Source: JBOFWL01 sp051653605 (lineage in GTDB: Bacteria > Spirochaetota > Brevinematia > Brevinematales > Brevinemataceae). Taken from it: 36,152 bases of DNA. The stretch's first letter is position 1. Every line of letters begins with the position of its first letter. The stretch spans positions 1-36,152 of the forward strand of contig JBOFWL010000075.1 in the NCBI GenBank assembly GCA_051653605.1, given 5' to 3'. Positions 8,062-16,423 of the stretch are shown here, in pieces. Under the pieces are notes generated by a model that saw only the letters and a program-made list of their open reading frames with translations, searched no databases and was not told where the DNA came from. The position numbers and the translations under genes were made by a program.

Positions 8062-8282
8062 CAATATTTTATGAGAGATCCTATCTAATAAAGAATCTTA
8101 AAAATCAGCTAGAAATGCATACTTAGTTGTTAGTTTTTGCGGTCGTAAATATTTTGATTTACGGTCAAGCCCCATAATATTTTAAATAGCTAATTTATTA
8201 CTCATTTTTAGAGCAGCTCATATATTATTGTATATAAAGTGTATGTTTTATCAAACCTCTAATATAGTAAAAGGAAATTCTA
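8062..8282 (+). other. Long untranslated leader before galE
   Basis: AT-rich stretch from the predicted start to the galE GTG. It contains CGTAAAT and ATTTACG paired around a 6-base loop (around 8145-8164) and no open frame I would trust. It matches no riboswitch or small RNA that I recognise. It could be a plain leader or hide a small RNA. Confidence 0.35.
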
Positions 8283-9266
8283 GTGGTTCAAACAATTTTA
8301 GTTATAGGTGGAGCTGGATATATTGGCTCTCATACGATCAAGGCACTATCTCAAAAAGGCTATAATGTTGTCGTTTTGGATAATCTAAGCAAAGGCCACC
8401 GTGAATCTTTAGATAAATCTATCCCTTTTTATCAAGGTGATCTTGCAGATTCTTCACTACTTTCTGATATTTTTACCAAACACTCTATCGATGTAGTTAT
8501 GCATTTTGCAGCACTAATCGAGGTTGGAACAAGTGTTGTTCAACCCGAGTTATATTATGAAAATAACTTCATTAAAGTAAAACATTTATTAGATAATATG
8601 CTTAAAGCTGGGATAAATCGTTTTATATTTAGTAGTACGGCCGCTACTTTTGGAAATCCTCAAAGCGATAAAATCACCGAAAGTCACCCTCAACTACCTA
8701 TAAATCCTTATGGTTCAACAAAACTTATGGTTGAATGGTATCTTCGAGATTTATCAGCTGCAAAGCCTGATTTTAATTATGGAATTCTTCGATATTTTAA
8801 TGCCTGTGGGGCATCCACCTGTGGAACCATAGGGCAATCATATGAGCCTGCAAGTCATCTTTTATCTATTATTGTGCAAGCTGCCTCTGGAAGACGCCCT
8901 TCTCTTTCTGTTTTTGGAAATGATTACCCTACCCCCGATGGAACCTGTGTACGAGACTATATCCATGTATCTGATTTAGCTGATGCCCATGTTCTTGCAA
9001 TGGAACGACTGATAAAAGAAAATATATCTGATCATTATAACTTAGGAAACGGCAAAGGTTTTTCTGTAAAAGAAATGATTGATGCAGCGAAGCGTATTAC
9101 TGGGGTTAATTTCACAGTTAATGAGGCAGAGAGACGTGCTGGGGATCCGGCATATCTGGTTGCAGATCCGACAAAGGCAAAGAGTATTTTAGGCTGGGAA
9201 CCAAAACTTGGATTAGATGACATGATTAGAACTGCTTGGAATTGGGAAAATAATAAAAGATATTAA
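8283..9266 (+). CDS. galE: UDP-glucose 4-epimerase
   Basis: Cytosolic enzyme that interconverts UDP-glucose and UDP-galactose with bound NAD, supplying galactose for surface glycans or the Leloir pathway. 327 residues, close to the usual 330-340. The NAD site GGAGYIGS is at 9-16. The short-chain dehydrogenase pair is Y143-xxx-K147 in NPYGSTKLMVE, with a Ser/Thr near 118 in FSSTAATFG. RYFNACGAS and CVRDYIHVSDLADAH are family signatures. The start is GTG 8283 after AAAGGA. It is a single gene with a strong promoter, long leader and its own terminator; no galK or galT is present. Other UDP-hexose epimerase specificities are possible. Confidence 0.93.
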   Translation: MVQTILVIGGAGYIGSHTIKALSQKGYNVVVLDNLSKGHRESLDKSIPFYQGDLADSSLLSDIFTKHSIDVVMHFAALIEVGTSVVQPELYYENNFIKVKHLLDNMLKAGINRFIFSSTAATFGNPQSDKITESHPQLPINPYGSTKLMVEWYLRDLSAAKPDFNYGILRYFNACGASTCGTIGQSYEPASHLLSIIVQAASGRRPSLSVFGNDYPTPDGTCVRDYIHVSDLADAHVLAMERLIKENISDHYNLGNGKGFSVKEMIDAAKRITGVNFTVNEAERRAGDPAYLVADPTKAKSILGWEPKLGLDDMIRTAWNWENNKRY

Positions 9267-9268
9267 AT

Positions 9269-9305
9269 AAAAAAGAGCTACCATTAAAATAGCTCTTTTT
9301 TTTAT
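9269..9305 (+). terminator. galE terminator
   Basis: AAAAGAGCTA and TAGCTCTTTT pair around a 9-base loop and run into more than eight T residues. Confidence 0.9.
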
Positions 9306-9351
9306 TTCCAATTCTGTATAGATATAGCAAAATATAGTTGTTTTGAATACG

Positions 9352-9381
9352 AAAAAACCACTATATTTCTATAGTGGTTTT
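9352..9381 (-). terminator. tRNA-Asp terminator
   Basis: AAAACCACTATA and TATAGTGGTTTT pair around TTTC. On the minus strand it follows the tRNA 3' end and is followed by a T-run. Its symmetry means it can also work on the plus strand. Confidence 0.8.
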
Positions 9382-9384
9382 CTG

Positions 9385-9459
9385 CGGAGGAGACGGGATT
9401 TGAACCCGCGGCTTCCGGCGTGACAGGCCGATACTCTAACCGAGCTGAGTTACACCTCC
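9385..9459 (-). tRNA. tRNA-Asp (GTC)
   Basis: A 75-nt cloverleaf on the minus strand: acceptor GGAGGTG with CTCCTCC, D stem ACTC/GAGT, anticodon loop CTGTCAC giving GTC, T arm GGGTTCAAATCCC, discriminator G as expected for tRNA-Asp. Position 6:67 of the acceptor is a T-T mismatch. CCA is not encoded. Confidence 0.94.
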
Positions 9460-9478
9460 GTGCCATACAAGCGTACTT

Positions 9479-9507
9479 ATTATAGCATAATGTTTATTGT
9501 TTTGCAA
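9479..9507 (-). promoter_or_regulatory. tRNA-Asp promoter
   Basis: On the minus strand TTGCAA (9502-9507), 17-base spacer, perfect TATAAT (9479-9484), 20 bases before the tRNA. Confidence 0.85.
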
Positions 9508-9742
9508 GAGTTTTTAAATGTTTTTTTCAAAATTAAGATGAGATATCTACAATAATTCTACATTATTACTTATCAAATAATAATTTATATGATTATAAAT
9601 ATCTAAAAATATTTTTTATTTATAGCCGGATAAAAGCTTCAAATAGTATTTTCAAATTTTAGAGCCCCCCCTATCCTGAACCAGAGTAATTTACTATGAA
9701 AAAATAACAGGCTAAAAACTTCTAAGATCGCTTTTCTTTATC
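9508..9742. other. AT-rich intergenic stretch, nothing recognised
   Basis: Between the divergent tRNA-Asp and MFS promoters. It is very AT-rich apart from a short C-run at about 9664-9670. I see no open frame, RNA gene or repeat that I can support. Confidence 0.5.
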
Positions 9743-9771
9743 TTGAATTATCGAAATAAATATAGTATAAT
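9743..9771 (+). promoter_or_regulatory. MFS gene promoter
   Basis: TTGAAT (9743-9748), 17-base spacer, perfect TATAAT (9766-9771), 50 bases before the ATG. Confidence 0.75.
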
Positions 9772-9821
9772 TACTGCAAAGAGTATAGTCTATATGTAGT
9801 TGTGATTTATAAGGTTTTAAG

Positions 9822-11096
9822 ATGGCAAATCCCTTACAATTTTCTGGTTATGATAAAAATACGGCTCGCAGCTTCTTAATTGTAGGGATAGGTTCACAGA
9901 TAGTCTACTCTATTGAAGCAATTCGAGAAGTAATGTACGAACAATACCTGTCATATATGGGTATTAATAATACCGAGCTTGGAATATTATTTACGATATC
10001 TTGCACAAGTTATTTTCTTTTTCTATTATTTGGCTGGATTCATTCTCTATTTCAAGCTAAACATTTGCTTTGTTTTGGTCTTATAGGTAGTGCAATTATC
10101 GGTTTTTTTCTTTTCTTAGTTCCTCAGCTAGGTTTTCGAGCCCTTGTTCCCGTATTTATCCTAGCATCTATACGAGAGGTCGCTCTTTGGCCAGCAACTC
10201 TTAATTATGTGCGTAGTTTTTCGTCTCCTCAAAACCAAGGTTCTACCTTTAGTTTATACGAATTTCTTCGTCGAGTAGCGGCTATAGCTCTTAATATATT
10301 AGTTATTTTGTGTGTCTCATTATTTGGGGGATACTGGGGGATCCGAACAGCCATTCTGCTAGAAAGCCTTGCGATCGTAGCGGTTTTACTACTAACACTC
10401 AAATATATCCCTAAGATACAACGCCCGCATCAATCTGGGGGGAGTATTAAAGCTTATGTAACATTGGTAAAGAAACCAGAGATATGGCTTGTTGGAATAT
10501 GTGGGATGGCGATTACAGCCAATTTTTATGTGCTTCTTATTATCGTCCCTTTTTTAAGGGGAGGGTTTAATCTTAACTCGGCAACTGCAGGTATAATAGC
10601 ACTAGTATCAAACTCCGTGATAGGAGCCTTATCTTGCCTATTTTCAGGGATATTAGCAGATAAGCTCTTTAAATCCCCATCTCGTATGATCAAATACACC
10701 CTTTATGCACTCTTGGTGGTGGTAATGTTTCTGCTATTTCTGCCTAAATCTCCACTATATATAGCCTCCTGTATTATTGCAATCTGCCTTATGGCAGCAG
10801 TCGTCTATAGCTTACGTGGGCTTACGTTTGCCCCCTTGGCTGAAATAGGAATTGAACAAGAGCACAGTGGGGCAGCCTTATCAATTGCCTCATTTATTTC
10901 TCTCTCACCAGGTCTCTGGATGCACATGTTTAATGGGCGTATGCTAGATATTTTCAAAGAAAATATCCTCATGGCCTATAATATTATGTTTATTTTGTGT
11001 ACATTTTTGAATATATTAGCGATTATAAGCTCTCACCGCCTGGATCGAGTCCTAAAAAAGAAACATCAAGACGAGTCGTTTATTCTAGCGGAGTAA
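9822..11096 (+). CDS. Major facilitator superfamily transporter
   Basis: Inner-membrane secondary transporter of 424 residues with about twelve hydrophobic segments and a basic central loop (LKYIPKIQRPHQSGGS, about 194-209), the standard 6+6 layout. SGILADKLFKSPSRM in the second half resembles the loop that follows helix 8 in this superfamily. The ribosome site is weak (AAGGTT). It is a single gene with its own promoter. Neither sequence nor neighbours point to a substrate; the drug-efflux and sugar branches are both possible. Confidence 0.8.
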   Translation: MANPLQFSGYDKNTARSFLIVGIGSQIVYSIEAIREVMYEQYLSYMGINNTELGILFTISCTSYFLFLLFGWIHSLFQAKHLLCFGLIGSAIIGFFLFLVPQLGFRALVPVFILASIREVALWPATLNYVRSFSSPQNQGSTFSLYEFLRRVAAIALNILVILCVSLFGGYWGIRTAILLESLAIVAVLLLTLKYIPKIQRPHQSGGSIKAYVTLVKKPEIWLVGICGMAITANFYVLLIIVPFLRGGFNLNSATAGIIALVSNSVIGALSCLFSGILADKLFKSPSRMIKYTLYALLVVVMFLLFLPKSPLYIASCIIAICLMAAVVYSLRGLTFAPLAEIGIEQEHSGAALSIASFISLSPGLWMHMFNGRMLDIFKENILMAYNIMFILCTFLNILAIISSHRLDRVLKKKHQDESFILAE

Positions 11097-11301
11097 AATT
11101 TTTAAAATTAAATAAGAGGTGGCTCCACCGCGCTTAAAATTTGTATTAATATAAAATCGATACTCTCACTTTAAGAGCATATTTTAAGCAGAATCGGAGA
11201 ATTTTATCTATTTTATGGCAAGACAACAGAATAACAAATGCATCATTTGTATCTAAAAATAATAATCAATATTGAAAATTGAATACAATTTTGTAATAAA
11301 G

Positions 11302-11336
11302 AAAAAAGCTCTGAAACATATTTCAGAGCTTTTTTA
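11302..11336. terminator. Bidirectional terminator between MFS gene and gatA
   Basis: AAGCTCTGAAA and TTTCAGAGCTT pair around CATA, with an A-run on one side and a T-run on the other, so it can stop transcription from both convergent genes. It lies 18 bases beyond the gatA stop codon. The 205 bases before it (11097-11301) hold nothing I can support. Confidence 0.85.
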
Positions 11337-11354
11337 TATAAAATTCAGAGTAAA

Positions 11355-12785
11355 TTAGAGCTTAAATTGCTCTACAGCATACGCAATATTGAAAAGATCT
11401 GCCTCTCCATAGGCTTTTCCTATTAGTTGAGCCCCTATTGGCAAGCCAGAAGAGTCAAAACCTACAGGAACACTAATAGCAGGATTACCGATAAGGTTAG
11501 AACTAATTGTAAATATATCAGTAAGATACATGGCAATTGGATCGGCTACTTTCTCTCCTAATTTGAAAGGGGCGGCAGGAGCTGTTGGCCCCAGAATAAC
11601 ATCTACCTGATTAAAGGCTTGTTCAAACCCTTGTTTTAAGCGTGTTCTAACTTTTTGAGCCTTTACAAAGTAATCATCATACGACTCTGAGGACAAAATA
11701 AAGGTTCCTAGCATAATTCTTCGTTTAACTTCTGTTCCAAAGCCTTCTGTACGACTTTTTATATAGGTATCAATTAAAGTTTCACCTTCAACTCGGTTGC
11801 CATAACGAATACCGTCAAATCTAGAAAGATTAGCTGCAGCTTCAGCAGGGGCAACAATATAATAAACTGCTGGAGAGTATTGAATATCTGGCACGGAAAT
11901 ATCTACAATCTCGGCGCCTTCTTTTTTAAGTAATTCAATAGTTTGATCTAATCTAGATCTAATTTCAGAATCAAACTCAGCCTCAAAAAATTCTTTTAAT
12001 ATACCTACTTTACGCCCTTTCATTGACGCATTAAGGCTAATTTTAGGTGCCACTTCTGGAATTGTAGAAGAATCTCTAGGGTCGACTCCTGCCATTGCAG
12101 AAAAAATCATTGCAGCATCTTCTACTGTTTGCGTCATTGGGCCAATTTGGTCTAATGATGATCCAAATGCGACGGCACCATAGCGAGATACACGCCCATA
12201 GGTAGGTTTAAGCCCTACAATTCCACAAAATGCTGCAGGAAGACGTATAGACCCCCCTGTGTCGGTTCCTAATGAGGCTGGAGCAAGCTTGCCAGCTACT
12301 GCCGCAGCAGACCCGCCGGAAGAACCCCCGGGTGTGCGAGAGCGATCGTAGGGGTTTCGTACAACACCATAATAAGATGTTTCATTAGACGACCCCATTG
12401 CAAACTCATCCATATTAAGTTTTCCAAGAGGCACCATTCCGGATTTTCTTACTAGTCGATCTATGACTGTTGCATCATCCTGCGCAACAAACCCTTGCAA
12501 CATTTTTGATGCACAGGTTGTAGGCATTCCCTTAATATTAATAATATCTTTTATCCCCAGAGGAATACCCGTTAGAGGCGAGGAATCTCCCTTTTGAAGA
12601 CGTTGATCAGCTTCTTTTGCTGATGCAAGTGTAATATCTTCATTAATAAAGGTATATGCATTAAGAGGCTCTGAGTGAGACTTATCTTCTTGTATAGAAT
12701 GAAGATAAGATTGAGCAATCTCAACTGCACTAATTTCTCGCTTATGAAGCATTTTAGACAATTCTGTAACGGGTTGGTGAATCAT
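11355..12785 (-). CDS. gatA: Glutamyl-tRNA(Gln)/aspartyl-tRNA(Asn) amidotransferase subunit A
   Basis: Amidase subunit of the GatCAB complex. It releases ammonia from glutamine to convert Glu-tRNA(Gln) or Asp-tRNA(Asn) to the amide form in the cytosol. 476 residues, typical for GatA. The amidase triad is visible: Lys79 in PLGIKD, Ser155 in GGSSGGSAAAVAG and Ser179 in GTDTGGSIRLPAA; GLKPTYGRVSRYG is characteristic of GatA. ATG 12785 follows AAGGA with a 7-base gap. It has its own promoter and terminator; gatB and gatC must lie elsewhere. Its presence implies that glutaminyl- or asparaginyl-tRNA is made indirectly. Confidence 0.95.
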   Translation of the reverse strand: MIHQPVTELSKMLHKREISAVEIAQSYLHSIQEDKSHSEPLNAYTFINEDITLASAKEADQRLQKGDSSPLTGIPLGIKDIINIKGMPTTCASKMLQGFVAQDDATVIDRLVRKSGMVPLGKLNMDEFAMGSSNETSYYGVVRNPYDRSRTPGGSSGGSAAAVAGKLAPASLGTDTGGSIRLPAAFCGIVGLKPTYGRVSRYGAVAFGSSLDQIGPMTQTVEDAAMIFSAMAGVDPRDSSTIPEVAPKISLNASMKGRKVGILKEFFEAEFDSEIRSRLDQTIELLKKEGAEIVDISVPDIQYSPAVYYIVAPAEAAANLSRFDGIRYGNRVEGETLIDTYIKSRTEGFGTEVKRRIMLGTFILSSESYDDYFVKAQKVRTRLKQGFEQAFNQVDVILGPTAPAAPFKLGEKVADPIAMYLTDIFTISSNLIGNPAISVPVGFDSSGLPIGAQLIGKAYGEADLFNIAYAVEQFKL

Positions 12786-12812
12786 AAATAAATCCTTGAT
12801 AAGATATCAAAA

Positions 12813-12841
12813 ATTATAAGCTAAACAACAAAAATAGTCAA
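12813..12841 (-). promoter_or_regulatory. gatA promoter
   Basis: On the minus strand TTGACT (12836-12841), 17-base spacer, perfect TATAAT (12813-12818). It sits in the 61 bases between gatA and the HD-GYP gene, making gatA independent of it. Confidence 0.8.
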
Positions 12842-12846
12842 GATTT

Positions 12847-14115
12847 TTAGAGAGATATGCTGATTTCTTTATTCCCACCAATACTAGGATCATTAAACTT
12901 TTCTTTGCCTATGTTTTCCATATTCGGGTTTTGGCTAGCTGGAGCATCATATGAAAGTACTGGTTTAATATGAAATGACTCATTTTTGTCTAGCAATTCA
13001 CGGTTAAAAACTCCCGTAATTGCAATATTTGCGTATTTTTCTTCACTAAGTGGGATAATATGATTTTCAATATCCCTACTTCCATCCTTATTAAATAAGA
13101 CTGCCACCGTTGGCCGAAGGGGGGCGTATGACAAGGTTTCTGTCACGATCACCATCTCACCTGTGCTAAGCAATAGCATACTAGAGACAGGATAAACTGT
13201 AAGAAAATTAAGGAAAATACTTATAATTTCAGGGTTAAAAAGGGTTAAGGATGTCGAGGCAAAATCTTTAAGGGCTTCGACAGGTTCTTTTGCTAATTTA
13301 CCTTCTCTATCTCTAATTTGAGCCATGAAAATATCGCTTAATCCAATAATAGTAGACATTTGAGAAATACGAGACCCTGACAACTGCCGAGGGTATCCAC
13401 TGCCATTATAACGTTCATGATGCTCGAGTGCTGCCACTCCAAAAATAGGGGGTAGCACAAAATCTCTAGTGATTGTTTGATATCCATAGATGGGGTGTTT
13501 TTGAAGCTCTCGCTTCATCTCTGGAGTATATACTGTATCAGGATTTAAATATTCTGGAGGAAAACGCAGCATTCCTATATCAAATAATAATCCACTAAGT
13601 GCAATTTGCATAAGACGAACGGTAGAACGCTCGGTACGATATAGAATTGCCATCGATAAGATAGACACATCCAGCAGGTGTGCAACAAAGTAGTCTTTTG
13701 GTTCTGGGGTAGCATACCGTAATACTTTAAGATAAAGATGGGGATCTTGCTCTTTTGCGAGAATGTCAGTCCATAACGATGCTACCTTCTGCAAAATCGA
13801 TATATCAATACGTGAAAAACTACCAAATAATTGATTTTTTATTGTTTCAAGAGAAGAATAGTACATTTCTATCAGCTGTGCCAAACGCCCATCTATATGC
13901 CCTGGGACAATATGTCGCAGTTCATTAATATCTTGAATAAGCTGCCCTGTTGTAAAGACATCATCAAAGCGAGAGTAGCGCCAATCTCTTAGGTGTTCAT
14001 GTTGGACAGGGTGGAAAGGTGGTAGTAAAATTTCTCCTTTACGATTAGACAAAGCTCCAGTAAAATGCATTCCTACTTGTAGAATATCCATTGAAAATTG
14101 TGTTGGTCTTGGCAC
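12847..14115 (-). CDS. Degenerate HD-GYP domain protein
   Basis: HD-GYP proteins normally hydrolyse cyclic di-GMP. I place the start at GTG 14113-14115, five bases after GGAGG, giving 422 residues; an upstream TTG at 14131 lacks a ribosome site. The N-terminal ~140 residues match the uncharacterised domain that often precedes spirochaetal HD-GYP domains. Visible motifs: His146 (AHLLDVS), His207 (QKHPIYG), His232-His233 (EHHERYNGSGYP) and Asp261 (LSDIF). The central HDxGK box reads LLFDIGM: His is replaced by Phe178 and Lys by Met, leaving only Asp179. Loss of that metal ligand makes normal phosphodiesterase activity doubtful; it may bind c-di-GMP or a partner instead. Confidence 0.82.
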   Translation of the reverse strand: MPRPTQFSMDILQVGMHFTGALSNRKGEILLPPFHPVQHEHLRDWRYSRFDDVFTTGQLIQDINELRHIVPGHIDGRLAQLIEMYYSSLETIKNQLFGSFSRIDISILQKVASLWTDILAKEQDPHLYLKVLRYATPEPKDYFVAHLLDVSILSMAILYRTERSTVRLMQIALSGLLFDIGMLRFPPEYLNPDTVYTPEMKRELQKHPIYGYQTITRDFVLPPIFGVAALEHHERYNGSGYPRQLSGSRISQMSTIIGLSDIFMAQIRDREGKLAKEPVEALKDFASTSLTLFNPEIISIFLNFLTVYPVSSMLLLSTGEMVIVTETLSYAPLRPTVAVLFNKDGSRDIENHIIPLSEEKYANIAITGVFNRELLDKNESFHIKPVLSYDAPASQNPNMENIGKEKFNDPSIGGNKEISISL

Positions 14116-14239
14116 AAATTCCTCCACATACAAACAACTTATTATACATTTTTTTTCACAAGAAATCTACTATTTTTATTCCTTTATTTCGTTCATATCT
14201 AATTATTGTATTAAGCAGGAGTTATTTTCATCAATTGGG

Positions 14240-14268
14240 TTGACATTTTATACTTGATATAGTAACAT
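14240..14268 (+). promoter_or_regulatory. pst operon promoter
   Basis: TTGACA (14240-14245), 17-base spacer, TAACAT (14263-14268), about 50 bases before the pstC GTG. I see no convincing Pho-box repeats. Confidence 0.6.
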
Positions 14269-14316
14269 AAATCGAGTTTTTGTTTTTTGTTGTCAATGGA
14301 TATTTAAGGAGGAAAA

Positions 14317-15525
14317 GTGCCCTTACACAAAAATAAATCCTTTTTTCTGTCGGATGTGCTTTATCGCGTCACAGGAACTGGATGCTCTGTTTTTTTTATT
14401 GCTTTAGTTATTTCGTTAGCAGGAACTCTCCTATGGAACAGTGGCGCCTCTCTTAAAGAGTTTGGCTTTAAGTTTATTTCAGGAAAAGGGTGGAATACCC
14501 CTTTCTTCGAGCCATTGTCTGCTTCTTACCGCTTCGATGAGCAAAAACTTTCTATTCGTTTTGCTGATACGCCTTCTGAAAACACTGTTCTTTCGCTTAC
14601 ATCCTCCACTGGAGATATTATTTCTACAACGCCAACTGTTTCTGGTAGGAGTGTTGTTTTTCAATTGGATGACGATATTTCTGGAAGCTTACACATTACT
14701 ATCCCTAAAAATACTATGTCTCAAAATGGAAATGAACTCGGACAGGACTTATTTTGGAGTGGAGAAATTGATTTTGATGAGCTAGTAAACTCCGAATTTA
14801 AAGACAAATCCGGGGTTGAGTGGTTTCCTCGACTAGATGATAACACTCGAATTTATGGGATTCTTCCTTTTATTGCAGGATCTTTATTCAGTTCGTTGCT
14901 ATCTCTTCTTTTGGCTTTTCCTATGGCGCTAGCTGCAGCATTATTCCTTAGTAATTTTTCACAAAAATTTTCCCCTTGGACTTCGTTCTTTGCTATTCTC
15001 ATCGATCTACTGGCGGGGATTCCTTCTATTATCTACGGAATGTGGGGATTATTCTTTATTGTGCCTATATTTGGAGCGAATCTGCTCTCTGCATCTTTAA
15101 TACTTTCCATCATGACTGTCCCCTATGCCGCTTCTCTTATGCATGAATCGATAAGCTTGGTTCCTAAAAAATACCACCATGCAGCTCTTGCAATGGGAGC
15201 TTCTCAAACAAGCCTTATCTTTAGAGTGGTCTTACCCTATGCTCGTTCTGGTATTATAGCTGGTATTTTACTTAGTTTAGGGCGCGCTTTAGGAGAAACC
15301 CTAGCGGTGAGTATGGTTATTGGAAATCGTAATCAGTTTCCTACTTCTATTTTTGAGCCGGCTCAAACTATTGCTAGTCTTATTGCTAATGAGTATGGAG
15401 AATCTGCTGGATTAAAACAAAGTGCTCTTATTGAGGCAGGCTTTGTTCTTATTATCATCACCATTCTCTTTTCTTTACTTGGCAGATATATTATTCGTCA
15501 AATGAACAAAGGAGGCTCTAAGTGA
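14317..15525 (+). CDS. pstC: Phosphate ABC transporter permease with a periplasmic insertion
   Basis: Inner-membrane permease of the PstSCAB phosphate importer. GTG start at 14317 after AAGGAGG. The helix after residue 20 and the C-terminal permease core (from RIYGILPFIAG at about 178) match PstC, including ALAMGASQTSLIFRVVLPYARSGI, the EAA loop that contacts PstB. At 402 residues it is about 80-100 longer than E. coli PstC. The extra part is residues ~61-170, between helices 1 and 2 and so in the periplasm. It is polar, rich in Ser and Thr and patterned like beta strands. It overlaps pstA by four bases (GTGA). No pstS gene is in the window. Confidence 0.92.
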   Translation: MPLHKNKSFFLSDVLYRVTGTGCSVFFIALVISLAGTLLWNSGASLKEFGFKFISGKGWNTPFFEPLSASYRFDEQKLSIRFADTPSENTVLSLTSSTGDIISTTPTVSGRSVVFQLDDDISGSLHITIPKNTMSQNGNELGQDLFWSGEIDFDELVNSEFKDKSGVEWFPRLDDNTRIYGILPFIAGSLFSSLLSLLLAFPMALAAALFLSNFSQKFSPWTSFFAILIDLLAGIPSIIYGMWGLFFIVPIFGANLLSASLILSIMTVPYAASLMHESISLVPKKYHHAALAMGASQTSLIFRVVLPYARSGIIAGILLSLGRALGETLAVSMVIGNRNQFPTSIFEPAQTIASLIANEYGESAGLKQSALIEAGFVLIIITILFSLLGRYIIRQMNKGGSK

Positions 15526-16415
15526 CCCGTTTTATCAGCCCCTTTAAAGCCAAATTATATGATAACATCTTAAAAAGTATTATTATTTTTTTATCACTAT
15601 GTGTGTTGATCCCTCTCTTTTTTATTTTGTTCTTTATTATTCAGCGTGGCATTATGCACCTATCCCCCTTATTTTTTACATCCGACTCCCCTTTCCCTGT
15701 AGCAGATGACGTTTATGCAGTGATGTCAACCATCGAAAAAAGTACAGCTCTTGGGGGAATTCGAAATGCATTTGTAGGAATGCTTATGATTGTTGGAATG
15801 TCTGCTTTATGGGCTATCCCTGTAGGCATTATGACCGCTGTTTTTCTATCCGAAAATCCTCGTAGTGTTATTTCTAAGACAGCCTTGATATGTGCTGATG
15901 CCCTGCAAGGGATTCCCTCTATTATTTATGGGATTACAGCCAATATTTGGGTGGTATTAACCTTTAAAAATTATAGTGCAATCTCTGGGAGCATCGCCCT
16001 AGGGATGATGATGCTCCCAATTGTCATTAAAAGCTCTTATGAAACGTTGCAGCTTGTTCCTCGCACCCTCAAAGAGGGGGCGTTAGCACTTGGAGTGCCT
16101 TATAGTAAGGTGATTTTTAAAATTGTTTTACCTGCAGCAGCTGGTGGTATTGCTTCGGGAAGTTTGCTTGGAATCTCTCGAATTATAGGAGAAACCGCTC
16201 CATTATTATTCACTGCTTTTGGTAATCCCTATTTTTCTACTAATATTTTTCAACCTGTAGAAACAATTGCTATTCAAATTTATAAAAATGCAACAGCACC
16301 AAATGTCAATCTTAACGAAAATGCTTGGGGGGCAGCTTTAGCTCTTGTCCTCGTCACTCTAGTATTGAATCTTGTAGTGAAACCAGCAATAGACCGAATT
16401 AAAATCAAATTTTAG
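15522..16415 (+). CDS. pstA: Phosphate ABC transporter permease
   Basis: Second permease of the phosphate importer, partner of PstC in the membrane; 297 residues, normal for PstA. It starts with GTG inside the pstC stop (GTGA overlap), which suggests translational coupling. There are about six membrane segments. The EAA-type coupling loop is EGALALGVPYSKVIFKIVLPAAAGGI, and IGETAPLLFTAFGNPYF is typical of PstA. pstB follows after eight bases. Confidence 0.94.
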   Translation: MTRFISPFKAKLYDNILKSIIIFLSLCVLIPLFFILFFIIQRGIMHLSPLFFTSDSPFPVADDVYAVMSTIEKSTALGGIRNAFVGMLMIVGMSALWAIPVGIMTAVFLSENPRSVISKTALICADALQGIPSIIYGITANIWVVLTFKNYSAISGSIALGMMMLPIVIKSSYETLQLVPRTLKEGALALGVPYSKVIFKIVLPAAAGGIASGSLLGISRIIGETAPLLFTAFGNPYFSTNIFQPVETIAIQIYKNATAPNVNLNENAWGAALALVLVTLVLNLVVKPAIDRIKIKF

Positions 16416-16423
16416 AGGTTCTC

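Noticed and set aside
11115..11132. AGAGGTGGCTCCACCGCG resembles a T-box core
   Set aside because: The core differs from AGGGTGGNACCGCG, there is no specifier stem, and no aminoacyl-tRNA synthetase or amino acid gene lies downstream; the next gene on this strand is far away.
14240..14316. Pho box upstream of pstC
   Set aside because: No repeated CTGTCAT-like units are visible. Regulation of the pst operon cannot be read from this sequence.
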